Shown here piece by piece: positions 54,985-64,000 of a stretch of DNA of 64,000 nucleotides (within the stretch, counting starts at the first letter, position 1; every line of letters begins with the position of its first letter). The position numbers and the translations under genes are program-made. The stretch covers positions 1 through 64,000 of the forward strand of contig JABJEX010000014.1 in NCBI GenBank assembly GCA_018663035.1, written 5' to 3'. The notes beneath the pieces were generated by a model. The model was not told the origin of the DNA, made no database searches, and saw only the letters and a list, made by a program, of their open reading frames with translations. This DNA comes from Porticoccaceae bacterium. GTDB lineage: Bacteria; Pseudomonadota; Gammaproteobacteria; Pseudomonadales; Porticoccaceae.

Positions 54985-56373
54985 TTAGAACTTAGGAAAA
55001 CCACCGGGGGGCAAACCACCACCGCCGGGCATCATACCACCCATGCCTCGCATCATGTTCTGCATGCCTTTTCCCTTCATTTTCTTCATCATTTTACCCA
55101 TTTGCTTATGCTGCTTGAGTAGCCGATTAAGATCCTGAATGCTGGTGCCCGAGCCAGCCGTAATGCGTCTTTTACGCGAACCGTTCAGTATGTCTGGATT
55201 AGCTCGCTCTTTGGGGGTCATAGAGTCAATAATGCACTCCATGCGTGTGAATTGACTGGTTACATCATTTTGTTGAGCCATCTGCGCCATATTGCCCATG
55301 CCCGGTAGTTTTTCCATTAATCCAGACATACCGCCCATACTTTTCATTTGCTGGAGCTGTTCGCGCAGATCCTCTAGATCGAAACCTTTACCTTTGATGA
55401 CCTTTTTCGCCAAACGCTCCGCTTTCTTTTTATCGACTTTGCGCTCTACTTCTTCGATTAGGCTAAGTACATCGCCCATACCCAAAATTCGCGATGCGAT
55501 ACGCTCCGGGTGGAAAGGCTCCAAGGCATCAGTTTTTTCGCCGACACCCAAGAATTTGATCGGTTTCCCAGTGATATGCCTGACTGATAAAGCGGCACCG
55601 CCACGGGCATCGCCATCAACTTTAGTTAGAACAACGCCTGTAAGCGGCAGCGCTTCGTTGAAGGCTTTAGCTGTATTGATGGCGTCCTGACCAATCATGG
55701 CATCAATAACAAACAGGGTTTCGACCGGGTTTGCTGCCTTATGGACATCTTTTATTTCGTCCATCATCTCGCCATCTATTGCGAGGCGACCAGCCGTATC
55801 CACAATCAGCACATCGACAAATTTAGTTTTCGCTACTGCGATGGCATCTTTAACAATGGCGACGGGTTTTTGGTTGGTTTCACTAGGGAAGAACTCGGCC
55901 CCTACCTCCGCTGCCAGAGTTTTTAGCTGCTCAATGGCCGCCGGGCGATACACATCGGCAGATACCACCATGACTTTTTTCTTTTCACGCTCCTGCAGAT
56001 AGCGCGACAGCTTTGCCACAGAGGTCGTTTTACCTGCACCCTGCAAACCAGCCATCAAAATAACTGCTGGCGGCTGGGCGGCTAGATTGAGGGATTCATT
56101 ATGCTCCCCCATCACCGCTTCGAGTTCTGCCTGAACAATCTTTAAGAATTGCTGACCAGGGTTGAGGCTACTACTAACCTCCTTACCAACCGCACGCTGT
56201 TTGACCTGCTCTACGAAGTCCTTGACTACCGGCAGTGCCACGTCTGCCTCGAGAAGAGCCATTCGCACTTCACGCAGGGTATCTTTAATATTACTTTCGC
56301 TGAGACTGGCTTTACCTGAGATCTTCTTCAAACTCAGGGAAAGGCGATCACTCAAATTTTCAAACATGGCCAT
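54985..56373 (-). CDS. ffh: Signal recognition particle protein Ffh
   Basis: GLQGAGKTTSVAKLSRYL, DTAGRL, Met-rich C-terminal M domain. Confidence 0.97.
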   Translation of the reverse strand: MAMFENLSDRLSLSLKKISGKASLSESNIKDTLREVRMALLEADVALPVVKDFVEQVKQRAVGKEVSSSLNPGQQFLKIVQAELEAVMGEHNESLNLAAQPPAVILMAGLQGAGKTTSVAKLSRYLQEREKKKVMVVSADVYRPAAIEQLKTLAAEVGAEFFPSETNQKPVAIVKDAIAVAKTKFVDVLIVDTAGRLAIDGEMMDEIKDVHKAANPVETLFVIDAMIGQDAINTAKAFNEALPLTGVVLTKVDGDARGGAALSVRHITGKPIKFLGVGEKTDALEPFHPERIASRILGMGDVLSLIEEVERKVDKKKAERLAKKVIKGKGFDLEDLREQLQQMKSMGGMSGLMEKLPGMGNMAQMAQQNDVTSQFTRMECIIDSMTPKERANPDILNGSRKRRITAGSGTSIQDLNRLLKQHKQMGKMMKKMKGKGMQNMMRGMGGMMPGGGGLPPGGFPKF

Positions 56374-56490
56374 GCAGATGACTTCCAGCTAATCAATTTA
56401 GGGGCTCATTATAGCAATAATTTTGTCATGCTCTTCACCCAGTGTTCCGAATATGCCAAACTCTTGTAAATTTCACTGCGTTTAAATTAA

Positions 56491-57285
56491 ATGACAAGTT
56501 CAATACTGGGGTTAACTGCAATTATTGTCTATCTGGCCGGCTGGGTGCTGCACCAGAGTCAGTTGCGTCATGATCCCCAGTTTAAGCCTTTAAAGCTACA
56601 AGCCACTGCAGCTGTTGCGATTGTTATGCACGCTACTGCCACTGCAGATCTTATATTTGTAGGCGACAGTCTGGACTTGAGTTTGCTGAAGATTCTCGCC
56701 CTATTGGCCTTGGTGATAAACACGCTAGTATGGATTAGCGGCCTGAAAAAACCGCTCTACAGTCTCTACTTGTTTTTGTTTCCCATCTCTGCGGTTAGTT
56801 TACTGGGAGCCCTAATAAGCCATGGCTCTGTGCTTACTCCAATAATGTCGTTCAAACTGCAGGCACATGTGCTTATTTCTCTTCTCGCATACAGCTTACT
56901 TGCCATAGCCGCTCTCCAAGCATTACTGGCCGGCTATCAAGACTGGCAGCTTAAACACAAGCATCAGAATCTCCTAATGCGTACCTTCCCACCTGTGCAG
57001 ACAATGGAAGCTCTGCTTTTTGAATTGATTTGGGCAGGGCAAATCTTACTGACTCTATCGCTATTTAGTGGCTTTCTTTTCTACGATGACTTCTTGGCAC
57101 AAAAACTAGTTCACAAGGTGGTGTTTAGCATACTGGCCTGGCTAGTGTATGCCACACTGCTGTGGGGTAGGCACTACAGAGGCTGGCGCGGTAACAAGGC
57201 AATTCGGTGGACCTGGGCAGGTTTCAGCGCTATTTTACTCGGCTTTATTGGGAGTAAATTCGTCCTTGAGTTTGTTCTGTCCTAG
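56491..57285 (+). CDS. YpjD/CcsA-type cytochrome c assembly membrane protein
   Basis: 8-TM-like pattern, KLVHKVVFSILAWLVYATLLWGRHYRGWRG; lies between ffh and the corC-like gene. Confidence 0.88.
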   Translation: MTSSILGLTAIIVYLAGWVLHQSQLRHDPQFKPLKLQATAAVAIVMHATATADLIFVGDSLDLSLLKILALLALVINTLVWISGLKKPLYSLYLFLFPISAVSLLGALISHGSVLTPIMSFKLQAHVLISLLAYSLLAIAALQALLAGYQDWQLKHKHQNLLMRTFPPVQTMEALLFELIWAGQILLTLSLFSGFLFYDDFLAQKLVHKVVFSILAWLVYATLLWGRHYRGWRGNKAIRWTWAGFSAILLGFIGSKFVLEFVLS

Positions 57286-57380
57286 GTAGCTTGCGGTCCG
57301 TTAAAAGCTGCACAGAGCTATTGCCAAAACCTGCAAACTGATTCAACATTGTCGGCCTTAAATTCAGAGGTCCTCTTTCA

Positions 57381-58658
57381 TTGGACGGTTCCCACCCCCT
57401 AGTGTTGTGGTTGACACTAATTATTCTATTAATTATCTCCGCTTTTTTCTCTGGTTCGGAAACTGGCATGATGTCGCTCAACCGTTATCGCCTGCGACAC
57501 CAGCGTAAGAAAAGTTCGGGGGCAAGGCGTGCAGCTAAGCTTCTGGCCATGCCCGACAGGCTTATTGGCTTGATTCTTATCGGCAATAATGCAGTCAATA
57601 TCCTCGCTGCTATTATCGCCAATATGCTGGCTATTATTTATGTGGGAGAAACTGCCGCACCCTGGGTGGCAACTGCATCTCTCACTATTGCTGTGCTTGT
57701 TTTCTCTGAGGTAACCCCGAAAACCATCGCTGCGCAGAATCCGGAATGGTTTGCATTTAAAGCTAGCCATATTCTCAAACCATTGTTGCAATTAATGACC
57801 CCCCTAGTTTGGATGGTAAATAAATTGACCAATGCGGTAGTAGCACTACTCGGCTTTGATCCCAATAAAGATCGGGATGATGGGCTTGATACAGAGGAGC
57901 TCAAATCTCTGGTGGATGTCTCGGGTCACAAACTGTCTGACAGTAATCAGGGAATGTTAAGAGGTATTCTCGACCTTGAGAGCGTGACTGTGGAGGACAT
58001 TATGATTCCCCGCAGCGAAATCAAGGGACTGGATTTGGAAGACAGTATAGACGAACTAATGAGTAGCATTATTTCGTCGGAGTACACTAGACAGCCTCTC
58101 TACGAGGGAGATATCAATAATATTGTGGGCATTTTCCATGTGCGCAAAGCCAATCATCTTTTACGCTCCGAAAACGTAACTCACAATGCAATTAAGCGCT
58201 TTGCAGAGGAAGCCTATTTTATTCCCGAAAGCACTACGCTAACCACCCAACTACTTAACTTTAAAAAGCATCGCAGTCGCTTTGCTGTGGTGGTCGACGA
58301 ATATGGTGAAGTGCAGGGCCTGGTGACGTTGGAAGACATTCTCGAGGAAATCGTTGGTGATTTTACAACCAACACAGCAGATGAAATTGAGGAAGTCATT
58401 CCCAGAGGCGACGGCAGCTACGTTATTGATGGCGTCGCCACTATTCGAGAAATTAACAAGGCCACCGGCTGGTCACTACCTACTGATGGGCCCAAAACCC
58501 TCAATGGTCTAGCCCTTGAACAGTTAGAAAGCATTCCCGATGGCAATGTCAGCTTTAGGTTTGATGGCTATAGGTTTGAAACTCAGCAGATCAATGAAAC
58601 CATGGTCAAAAAGGTAGTGGTAACCTGCATAAAACCCAAGAAAACTTCAGAGGAATAA
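57381..58658 (+). CDS. HlyC/CorC (CNNM-type) transporter with CBS and CorC_HlyC domains
   Basis: FFSGSETGMMSLNRYRLRH, IMIPRSEIKGLDL, VVDEYGEVQGLVTLEDILEEIVGD. Confidence 0.94.
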   Translation: MDGSHPLVLWLTLIILLIISAFFSGSETGMMSLNRYRLRHQRKKSSGARRAAKLLAMPDRLIGLILIGNNAVNILAAIIANMLAIIYVGETAAPWVATASLTIAVLVFSEVTPKTIAAQNPEWFAFKASHILKPLLQLMTPLVWMVNKLTNAVVALLGFDPNKDRDDGLDTEELKSLVDVSGHKLSDSNQGMLRGILDLESVTVEDIMIPRSEIKGLDLEDSIDELMSSIISSEYTRQPLYEGDINNIVGIFHVRKANHLLRSENVTHNAIKRFAEEAYFIPESTTLTTQLLNFKKHRSRFAVVVDEYGEVQGLVTLEDILEEIVGDFTTNTADEIEEVIPRGDGSYVIDGVATIREINKATGWSLPTDGPKTLNGLALEQLESIPDGNVSFRFDGYRFETQQINETMVKKVVVTCIKPKKTSEE

Positions 58659-58680
58659 CCCTTAGTAAAATGGGTTATTC
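58653..58680. terminator. Hairpin spanning the 3' ends of two convergent genes
   Basis: GAATAACCC-TTAGTAAAAT-GGGTTATTC, 9-bp perfect arms covering the corC-like stop and DUF1289 C-terminal codons. Confidence 0.6.
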
Positions 58681-58847
58681 TTCTGGCTTCGCTCACCGCA
58701 CCGCACCAGAACATCGAGACGCTGATCGCGATCCAGATAACTCCACTCGCGAATCTCGCGGCTAGTTCTATGGCAGCCCACACAGATATCGTCTTCGTTT
58801 AGCATACAGATGGAGGTGCAGGGGGAGGCTATTGGCTTTTCCGACAT
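58662..58847 (-). CDS. DUF1289 family protein
   Basis: SPCTSICMLNEDDICVGCHRTSREIREW; conserved CxxxC/CxGC cysteines. Confidence 0.9.
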   Translation of the reverse strand: MSEKPIASPCTSICMLNEDDICVGCHRTSREIREWSYLDRDQRLDVLVRCGERSQKNNPFY

Positions 58848-59371
58848 TAACGCTCTACCTCAACAAGGTCTGTGACCATTTTTCTGCTTTTTTCTTCATA
58901 ATGCGCAACGGAGGTCAGTAGAGCTTCGCGAGTCTGTTCATCATTTTGGCGGACTACCTTACCCGGCGAACCAATCACCAGGGAGCCGTCTGGGATCACG
59001 GCACCAGCTTTAACTAGGGTATTGGCTCCGATAATACAGTCGGCACCCACCTTGGCCCCATCGAGAATCACCGCATTAATGCCAACAAGGGTGCGGTCGC
59101 CCACTTCCAGACCATGGATCATGGCATTGTGCCCAACCGTTACATCATTACCAATCACTAGGGGCTGCCCCGGGTCGCAGTGCAGTACAGCGCCGTCCTG
59201 AATGTTGCTGCGCTCACCTACTTCAATAAGGTCGCAGTCACCACGAATAACTGCATTAAACCAAACGCTGGAACCCTTCTTGAGGATTACCTTTCCCATA
59301 ACATCCGCGCTCTCGGCGATAAAAACCGATGGGTGAATGTCAGGTATGTCACTGCCAATTCGATAGATCAT
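58847..59371 (-). CDS. Gamma-carbonic anhydrase family hexapeptide-repeat protein
   Basis: SSVWFNAVIRGDCDLIEVGERSNIQDGAVLHCD, VTVGHNAMIHG. Confidence 0.93.
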   Translation of the reverse strand: MIYRIGSDIPDIHPSVFIAESADVMGKVILKKGSSVWFNAVIRGDCDLIEVGERSNIQDGAVLHCDPGQPLVIGNDVTVGHNAMIHGLEVGDRTLVGINAVILDGAKVGADCIIGANTLVKAGAVIPDGSLVIGSPGKVVRQNDEQTREALLTSVAHYEEKSRKMVTDLVEVER

Positions 59372-60003
59372 TGTTGTCCTCGCTTGCGTAATTCCTCTAT
59401 GCGGCTATCGCTGGGATATTTTAAGTCAATTCCCGCGTCCAAACAGCTGTTCAGCATATCGACTAATACCTTCAATGTGAAACCCCAGATTTTATAACCT
59501 TTATACGGGAGGTAGGGAAAGCTTAGTGAATCCCCCGCATTGGTTATCTGAAAGTACTGATAATTATCAGGAGTCAAAAATTCCCTGACCGGCGCGGAAA
59601 AAATGGAGGCGATTTCCGAGGGCTCTGCCGCAAGCTTGAGCTCAGCGTCCGCAACACCTACAAATGGCGTTACGCTGAGATTGCGTCGCTTAGGAGAGGC
59701 TACCGGCAACATGGCAATAGGTCGAACCATGCTGGGATGCAGCCCAATCTCCTCGTGCGTCTCGCGTAGTGCCGTGTCTAACAGGTGGCTATCAGACTTG
59801 TCCCACATGCCACCGGGAAAGGCCACTTCGCCGGCATGATTGTTTAGATGCATGGCTCGCTGGGTCAGAACTATCTCTGGATGATTGGCATCACCATGCA
59901 GCAACACGAGCACCGCAGCTGTCGCACCTGAGTCTTGTGGGCTAGGTGCAAACGGATCCAGAGGAAAATCATTTATCAATTGGGTTTTAATTGTTTCAAG
60001 CAT
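59368..60003 (-). CDS. Nudix hydrolase (CoA pyrophosphatase-like)
   Basis: GGMWDKSDSHLLDTALRETHEEIGL Nudix box. Confidence 0.92.
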   Translation of the reverse strand: MLETIKTQLINDFPLDPFAPSPQDSGATAAVLVLLHGDANHPEIVLTQRAMHLNNHAGEVAFPGGMWDKSDSHLLDTALRETHEEIGLHPSMVRPIAMLPVASPKRRNLSVTPFVGVADAELKLAAEPSEIASIFSAPVREFLTPDNYQYFQITNAGDSLSFPYLPYKGYKIWGFTLKVLVDMLNSCLDAGIDLKYPSDSRIEELRKRGQQ

Positions 60004-60044
60004 TCGTGCATTATACTTAGCTATGTCAATTTTCTGAGCTTTTC

Positions 60045-60596
60045 ATGAATTTTTGTTCTGACTGCGGCGAGTCCGTAATTAAAAAAATACCAGAGGGTGA
60101 TAATCGTGAACGCCATGTATGCCCTGGCTGCGAAACAATTCACTACCAAAATCCCAAGGTTATCGCCGGAGTGCTGCCTGTATACGGCGAGAAAATTCTG
60201 CTGTGCAAACGTGCAATAGAACCACGTCATGGTTACTGGACACTGCCTGCAGGTTTTTTAGAAAATGGCGAATCCTCTATGGATGGTGCACTGAGAGAAT
60301 GTATCGAAGAGGCTAATGCTCGGGTTATCAACCCAGAGCTTTACGCTCTTTTTGATATTCCACAAATTAATCAGGTATACGTTTTCTATCGCGCCAACTT
60401 AGCTGCACCAGATTTTGGACCCAGCCTAGAATCCTCAGAAGTCGCTCTTTTTGATGAAGCTGATATTCCTTGGGCAGAACTGGCTTTCCCTGTCGTGGAA
60501 TTGGCGCTAGATCATTATCTGAGAGATAGAAAAAGCGGGCAGTTTGCGGTTAAGCACGAACAGATTTCACGCCCCTGGAAAAGCCGTCGCAATTAA
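60045..60596 (+). CDS. Zn-ribbon Nudix hydrolase
   Basis: CSDCGESV...CPGCETIHYQNPKVI, Nudix box GFLENGESSMDGALRECIEEANA. Confidence 0.92.
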   Translation: MNFCSDCGESVIKKIPEGDNRERHVCPGCETIHYQNPKVIAGVLPVYGEKILLCKRAIEPRHGYWTLPAGFLENGESSMDGALRECIEEANARVINPELYALFDIPQINQVYVFYRANLAAPDFGPSLESSEVALFDEADIPWAELAFPVVELALDHYLRDRKSGQFAVKHEQISRPWKSRRN

Positions 60597-60600
60597 AAAA

Positions 60601-60624
60601 GAGCCTCTGGCAATTCAGAGGCTC
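60601..60624. terminator. Bidirectional terminator hairpin
   Basis: GAGCCTCTG-GCAATT-CAGAGGCTC between convergent genes. Confidence 0.8.
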
Positions 60625-60644
60625 GAGCATTTTCTAAACAGTCA

Positions 60645-61406
60645 CTAAAAGTGCAGCTGCAGGGCCACAAAGTAGCCTTCGAAGCGAGCATCAGACTGCA
60701 GCTCCTCAAAGTCATCTATTTCAACTTGCAGAGATCTGTAGCCAAGAACTAAACCGGCATCTACTGCTGGCGCTAAATCCATTTCAAAAGTCACCTCAGC
60801 CGACCAATCGATCAACCTGAAATCGTCCACATTGACCCAGTTAGCCACCAGCGCTCCCGAGATGATCGTAAACGGTATATCAATGCCTGCTTTTCCGTAG
60901 ATCATGGGAACCGTGGCGCCTAAATCAATCGCTTCCTGCTGGCTTGGGCTCGCCAAACTAGCATCGCCGTCAAATACACGCGCGGTGATGCCGAGATCAA
61001 GATCAACCACATTATCGAGAATCTCATAATAAAATGTCGCATCGGTATGCGTGAGATTGAGCGTAACATCAGCCTGCTCTGTGGCCAAAAACGGGCTGCC
61101 GTTCAAATCGGTACCTGCACTAATCAGTGCATTACCCACCCAGTCCATCTCTGTATGCTGAAGACGGATATTAGGTATCAAAGGTATCGGATGCTCCAGA
61201 GCAATGTAGACAAAACGATTGCTCTCTTCGTCGAGATTTAGCGTCGAGTTCAGATTGATATTGCTGCGCCCTACTTCACCTTGAGGCTTAGCTTGCCAAG
61301 CGCCAACACCAGCATAAAGACCTAAAAAGTCAGCACTAGCTAATGGGGATATGATGGTCGCAAGTAACAGTGTGCTGAGGATGAGGGGTATTCGTAATAG
61401 TTGCAT
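60645..61406 (-). CDS. Outer membrane beta-barrel protein (TIGR04219-like family)
   Basis: Signal peptide MQLLRIPLILSTLLLATIISPLASA; GLYAGVGAWQAKPQGEVG; ends ...FVALQLHF; start assigned at ATG 61406. Confidence 0.8.
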   Translation of the reverse strand: MQLLRIPLILSTLLLATIISPLASADFLGLYAGVGAWQAKPQGEVGRSNINLNSTLNLDEESNRFVYIALEHPIPLIPNIRLQHTEMDWVGNALISAGTDLNGSPFLATEQADVTLNLTHTDATFYYEILDNVVDLDLGITARVFDGDASLASPSQQEAIDLGATVPMIYGKAGIDIPFTIISGALVANWVNVDDFRLIDWSAEVTFEMDLAPAVDAGLVLGYRSLQVEIDDFEELQSDARFEGYFVALQLHF

Positions 61407-61425
61407 TATTCTTCCTTGTAAATTA

Positions 61426-61439
61426 GCCAACCGGTTGGC
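61426..61439. promoter_or_regulatory. 14-bp perfect palindrome GCCAACCGGTTGGC upstream of the OMP gene
   Basis: Read directly; 20-33 bp upstream of the ATG at 61406. Confidence 0.6.
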
Positions 61440-61520
61440 AGTCATGATACAAAATGTCTTCAGATAAAAGTGTGACACAGGTCGACATGACGCTGCCGAA
61501 AACAGTTAGGTTAAAATAAA

Positions 61521-61546
61521 AACCCCAAGCCTTTCAGCCTGGGGTT
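61521..61546 (-). terminator. Terminator hairpin downstream of peroxiredoxin
   Basis: AACCCCA...TGGGGTT arms followed on the minus strand by TTTTTATTTT. Confidence 0.8.
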
Positions 61547-61568
61547 AAAAAATTGCCCAGCTGCTGAA

Positions 61569-62174
61569 TTAGAGCGCGTCAGCATTCTCGGACAGATATT
61601 CCGCAACACCGGCAGTAGTATCTTTCATGCCTTTGTCACCGCGGTTCCAACCAGCTGGACACACTTCACCATGTTCTTGGTGGAAGCTCAACGCATCAAC
61701 CATACGCAGCATCTCATCGACATTACGTCCCAGAGGTAGGTCATTGACTACCTGATGACGAACCATGCCCTGCTCATCGATTAAGAAAGAGCCGCGGAAG
61801 GCAACGCCATCAGCAGGATGCTCAACATCATAGGCCTTGCAGATTTCATGTTTAACATCTGCAACCAGTGTGTAGCGAACAGCACCAATACCACCATCAT
61901 TGATGGCGGTGTTACGCCAAGCGTTGTGGGAGAACTGAGAGTCAATTGATACGCCAATCACCTCGACGCCTCGGCTTTGAAATTCTTCATAGCGGTGATC
62001 AAAGGCGATCAACTCTGAAGGACAAACGAAGGTGAAATCTAAAGGGTAAAAGAAAACAACCGCTTTCTTGCCTTTGATGGCTTCGCTGAGGGTAAAACTA
62101 TCTACAATTTCGCCGCTTCCGGTTACTGCTGCTGCGGTAAAGTCAGGTGCTGACCGTCCTACTAAAACACCCAT
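61569..62174 (-). CDS. 2-Cys peroxiredoxin (AhpC/Prx family)
   Basis: FFYPLDFTFVCPSELIAFDHRYEEF, resolving HGEVCPAGWNRG. Confidence 0.96.
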   Translation of the reverse strand: MGVLVGRSAPDFTAAAVTGSGEIVDSFTLSEAIKGKKAVVFFYPLDFTFVCPSELIAFDHRYEEFQSRGVEVIGVSIDSQFSHNAWRNTAINDGGIGAVRYTLVADVKHEICKAYDVEHPADGVAFRGSFLIDEQGMVRHQVVNDLPLGRNVDEMLRMVDALSFHQEHGEVCPAGWNRGDKGMKDTTAGVAEYLSENADAL

Positions 62175-62367
62175 AAAGTGCTCCTTTTAAGTTATAAAAA
62201 ATAAAAATTGATGTAAAGGTTAGATTGCGCGCGGATAGTTACACAGAGCCGTGCACCGAGCTAATAAATTGTTTTTATTATCCCGATAGCACCGAGTCTG
62301 GCAAAAGTAAATGCACCTGTTAACTGAAGGGCTTAAACATAGACCTAAGCCGAAAACAACTGTAAAA

Positions 62368-62706
62368 CTATTGGTCACCAACCGATGAGTCGTCGCCCAT
62401 GGCTTCGTCGATCAGTGGTTTAAGCTCGCCCTTCTCGTGCATCTCTGTGATGATATCGCAGCCACCAATCAGCTCACCATTAACCCATAGTTGAGGAAAG
62501 GTCGGCCAATTTCCGTAGGTGGGAAGATTTGATCGAATCTCAGGGTTAGACAGTACATCCACATAAGCGAAACGCTGACCACAACCCATCAATGCCTGAA
62601 CAGTGCGCGCAGAGAACCCACATTGAGGCTGATTTGGCGAACCCTTCATATAAAGAAGTACTGGGTTATTTTCCACTTGATCGCGGATAGTTTCCATAAT
62701 GTCCAT
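62368..62706 (-). CDS. grxD: Monothiol glutaredoxin (Grx4 family)
   Basis: NPVLLYMKGSPNQPQCGFSARTVQAL; usual CGFS active site. Confidence 0.95.
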   Translation of the reverse strand: MDIMETIRDQVENNPVLLYMKGSPNQPQCGFSARTVQALMGCGQRFAYVDVLSNPEIRSNLPTYGNWPTFPQLWVNGELIGGCDIITEMHEKGELKPLIDEAMGDDSSVGDQ

Positions 62707-62848
62707 TAAGACTGGCCTCAAAAGATTGATAACGATTTAGGGCGGCAAGTTTACCAATTTCACAGCGCCTCTTATAGGGCTGAGGGTGATTTATTTTGGC
62801 TTACGCAGCTCCGTTTTGGGCAGGACTATGAACCTCGCATTATTATTG

Positions 62849-62873
62849 AATGCAAATGAGAACGATTTGCATT
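62849..62873. promoter_or_regulatory. Fur box
   Basis: AATGCAAAT-GAGAACG-ATTTGCATT, 9-bp perfect inverted repeat closely matching gammaproteobacterial Fur sites; about 78 bp upstream of the porin ATG. Confidence 0.8.
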
Positions 62874-62950
62874 TGCGTTAAAAAATAGCTATAGTTCCCG
62901 CCTCTTCAGAACATCTATCTGGGTTTTATTAAAGTTAAGGAGCAACACAG

Positions 62951-64000
62951 ATGAACAAAAAGCTATTGGCGTTGGCCGCCGGCTTATGTCTTACCTCAAC
63001 AGTTCAGGCTGAAACACCCAGTCTTGAACAACTGTGGCAGCTAGTGAAGGATCAACAGGCTGAGATCGAAGCCCTGAAAAGTCAGATTAAAGACAACGAT
63101 ATAAAAACAGAAGCGACAATCAGCGCTGTTGAGCAGTTTACTGTCACTCCCGTAAAGACCAGTAAAACAAAAATCGGTGGGTATGGTGAGGTGCATTACA
63201 ACAACCTTGAGAATGACAATGCAACTGGCACTATAGACGCAGTCGATTTTCATCGCTTTGTGATGTTTACAGGTCATCAATTTACAGACAACATTCGATT
63301 TTTCTCGGAGCTAGAGTTAGAACACAGTATTGCCGGTGAAGGTAAAGCGGGTGAGATCGAGTTGGAGCAAGCCTATATTGAATGGGATGCAACGGAAAAT
63401 CTCTCCGCAAAAGCTGGTCTTTTTCTAATGCCAGTTGGCATCCTAAACGAGACTCACGAGCCTGAAACCTTTTACGGAACCGAACGCAATAATGTTGAAA
63501 AAAATATTATCCCTGCCACCTGGTGGGAAGCTGGAGGCGCGGTTAGTGGCGAACTGCTGCAGGGCTTGAGTTTTGATGTCGCTGCCCATTCCGGGCTCTA
63601 CATAGCGGAGGGGAAGTACAAACCCCGCGATGGTCGTCAGAAAGTTGGCAAGGCAAAAGCTGACAATATGGCATTTACTGGCCGACTGAAATATACCGCT
63701 ATTCCAGGCTTAGAACTGGCGGCATCTGTCCAATATCAGGCTGACGTTCGTCAGGGCGAAGGCGCGTCAATCGATGGTACTCTTTTCGAAACTCATGTTG
63801 CCTGGCAGGCTGACGATTTCCAGTTGCGTGCACTATATGCCCAGTGGGAGTTTGATGAAGTTTTGAATGCTACCAAAGCCGGTGCGAGCGAACAGAATGG
63901 TTTTTACATTGAGCCTTCCTACAGGCTAAGTGAAAATTTTGGTTTATTTGCTCGCTACAGCCATTGGGATAACACCGCGGGGGCTCAGGTAGATTCCAAA
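62951..64000 (+). CDS. Outer membrane porin-like protein (partial, runs off window end)
   Basis: Own translation: MNKKLLALAAGLCLTSTVQAETPSLEQLWQLVKDQQAEIEALKSQIKDN...KIGGYGEVHYNNLENDN...; signal peptide, coiled-coil, beta-barrel pattern; 350 open codons. Confidence 0.85.
   Translation, partial: MNKKLLALAAGLCLTSTVQAETPSLEQLWQLVKDQQAEIEALKSQIKDNDIKTEATISAVEQFTVTPVKTSKTKIGGYGEVHYNNLENDNATGTIDAVDFHRFVMFTGHQFTDNIRFFSELELEHSIAGEGKAGEIELEQAYIEWDATENLSAKAGLFLMPVGILNETHEPETFYGTERNNVEKNIIPATWWEAGGAVSGELLQGLSFDVAAHSGLYIAEGKYKPRDGRQKVGKAKADNMAFTGRLKYTAIPGLELAASVQYQADVRQGEGASIDGTLFETHVAWQADDFQLRALYAQWEFDEVLNATKAGASEQNGFYIEPSYRLSENFGLFARYSHWDNTAGAQVDSK

Noticed and set aside
55010-55100. Met/Gly-rich repetitive C-terminus in Ffh (GMQNMMRGMGGMMPGGGGLPPGG)
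   Set aside because: Typical Ffh M-domain tail.

Overview
This 64 kb window is a densely coding chromosomal segment from a gammaproteobacterium. Gene content and order resemble marine SAR92/Cellvibrionales-type genomes; that placement is inference, with no database search run. Most of it is conserved housekeeping operons: proA-nadD-rsfS-rlmH-mrdA-mrdB-mltB-rlpA-dacA-ybeD-lipB-lipA; rpoS-nlpD-(DUF368)-pcm-truD-ispF-ispD-ftsB-eno-kdsA-pyrG-tilS; hemY-hemX-hemD-hemC with an AlgR-like regulator; argH, cyaY, lysA-dapF-DUF484, rnr; rplS-trmD-rimM-rpsP, ffh. It ends in a Fur-box-preceded porin that runs off the edge. I found no CRISPR array, prophage, IS element, rRNA or intact tRNA. The points most worth a second look are: (1) an AlgR/LytTR regulator whose receiver has Lys at the phospho-acceptor position (AAA at 42958-42960) and whose usual kinase neighbour algZ/fimS is absent; (2) a two-domain protein joining a chalcone-isomerase-like domain to a TonB C-terminal domain; (3) an accessory/relic island between rnr and rplS (about 50.5-52.7 kb). 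The island contains a secreted-protein gene behind a near-perfect CRP box, spliced out of frame to a headless BarA/GacS-like hybrid kinase. It also contains a non-coding stretch with GGA-loop hairpins that could be a Csr/Rsm-type sRNA or a decayed tRNA. No clear new defence or biosynthetic system was recognised.
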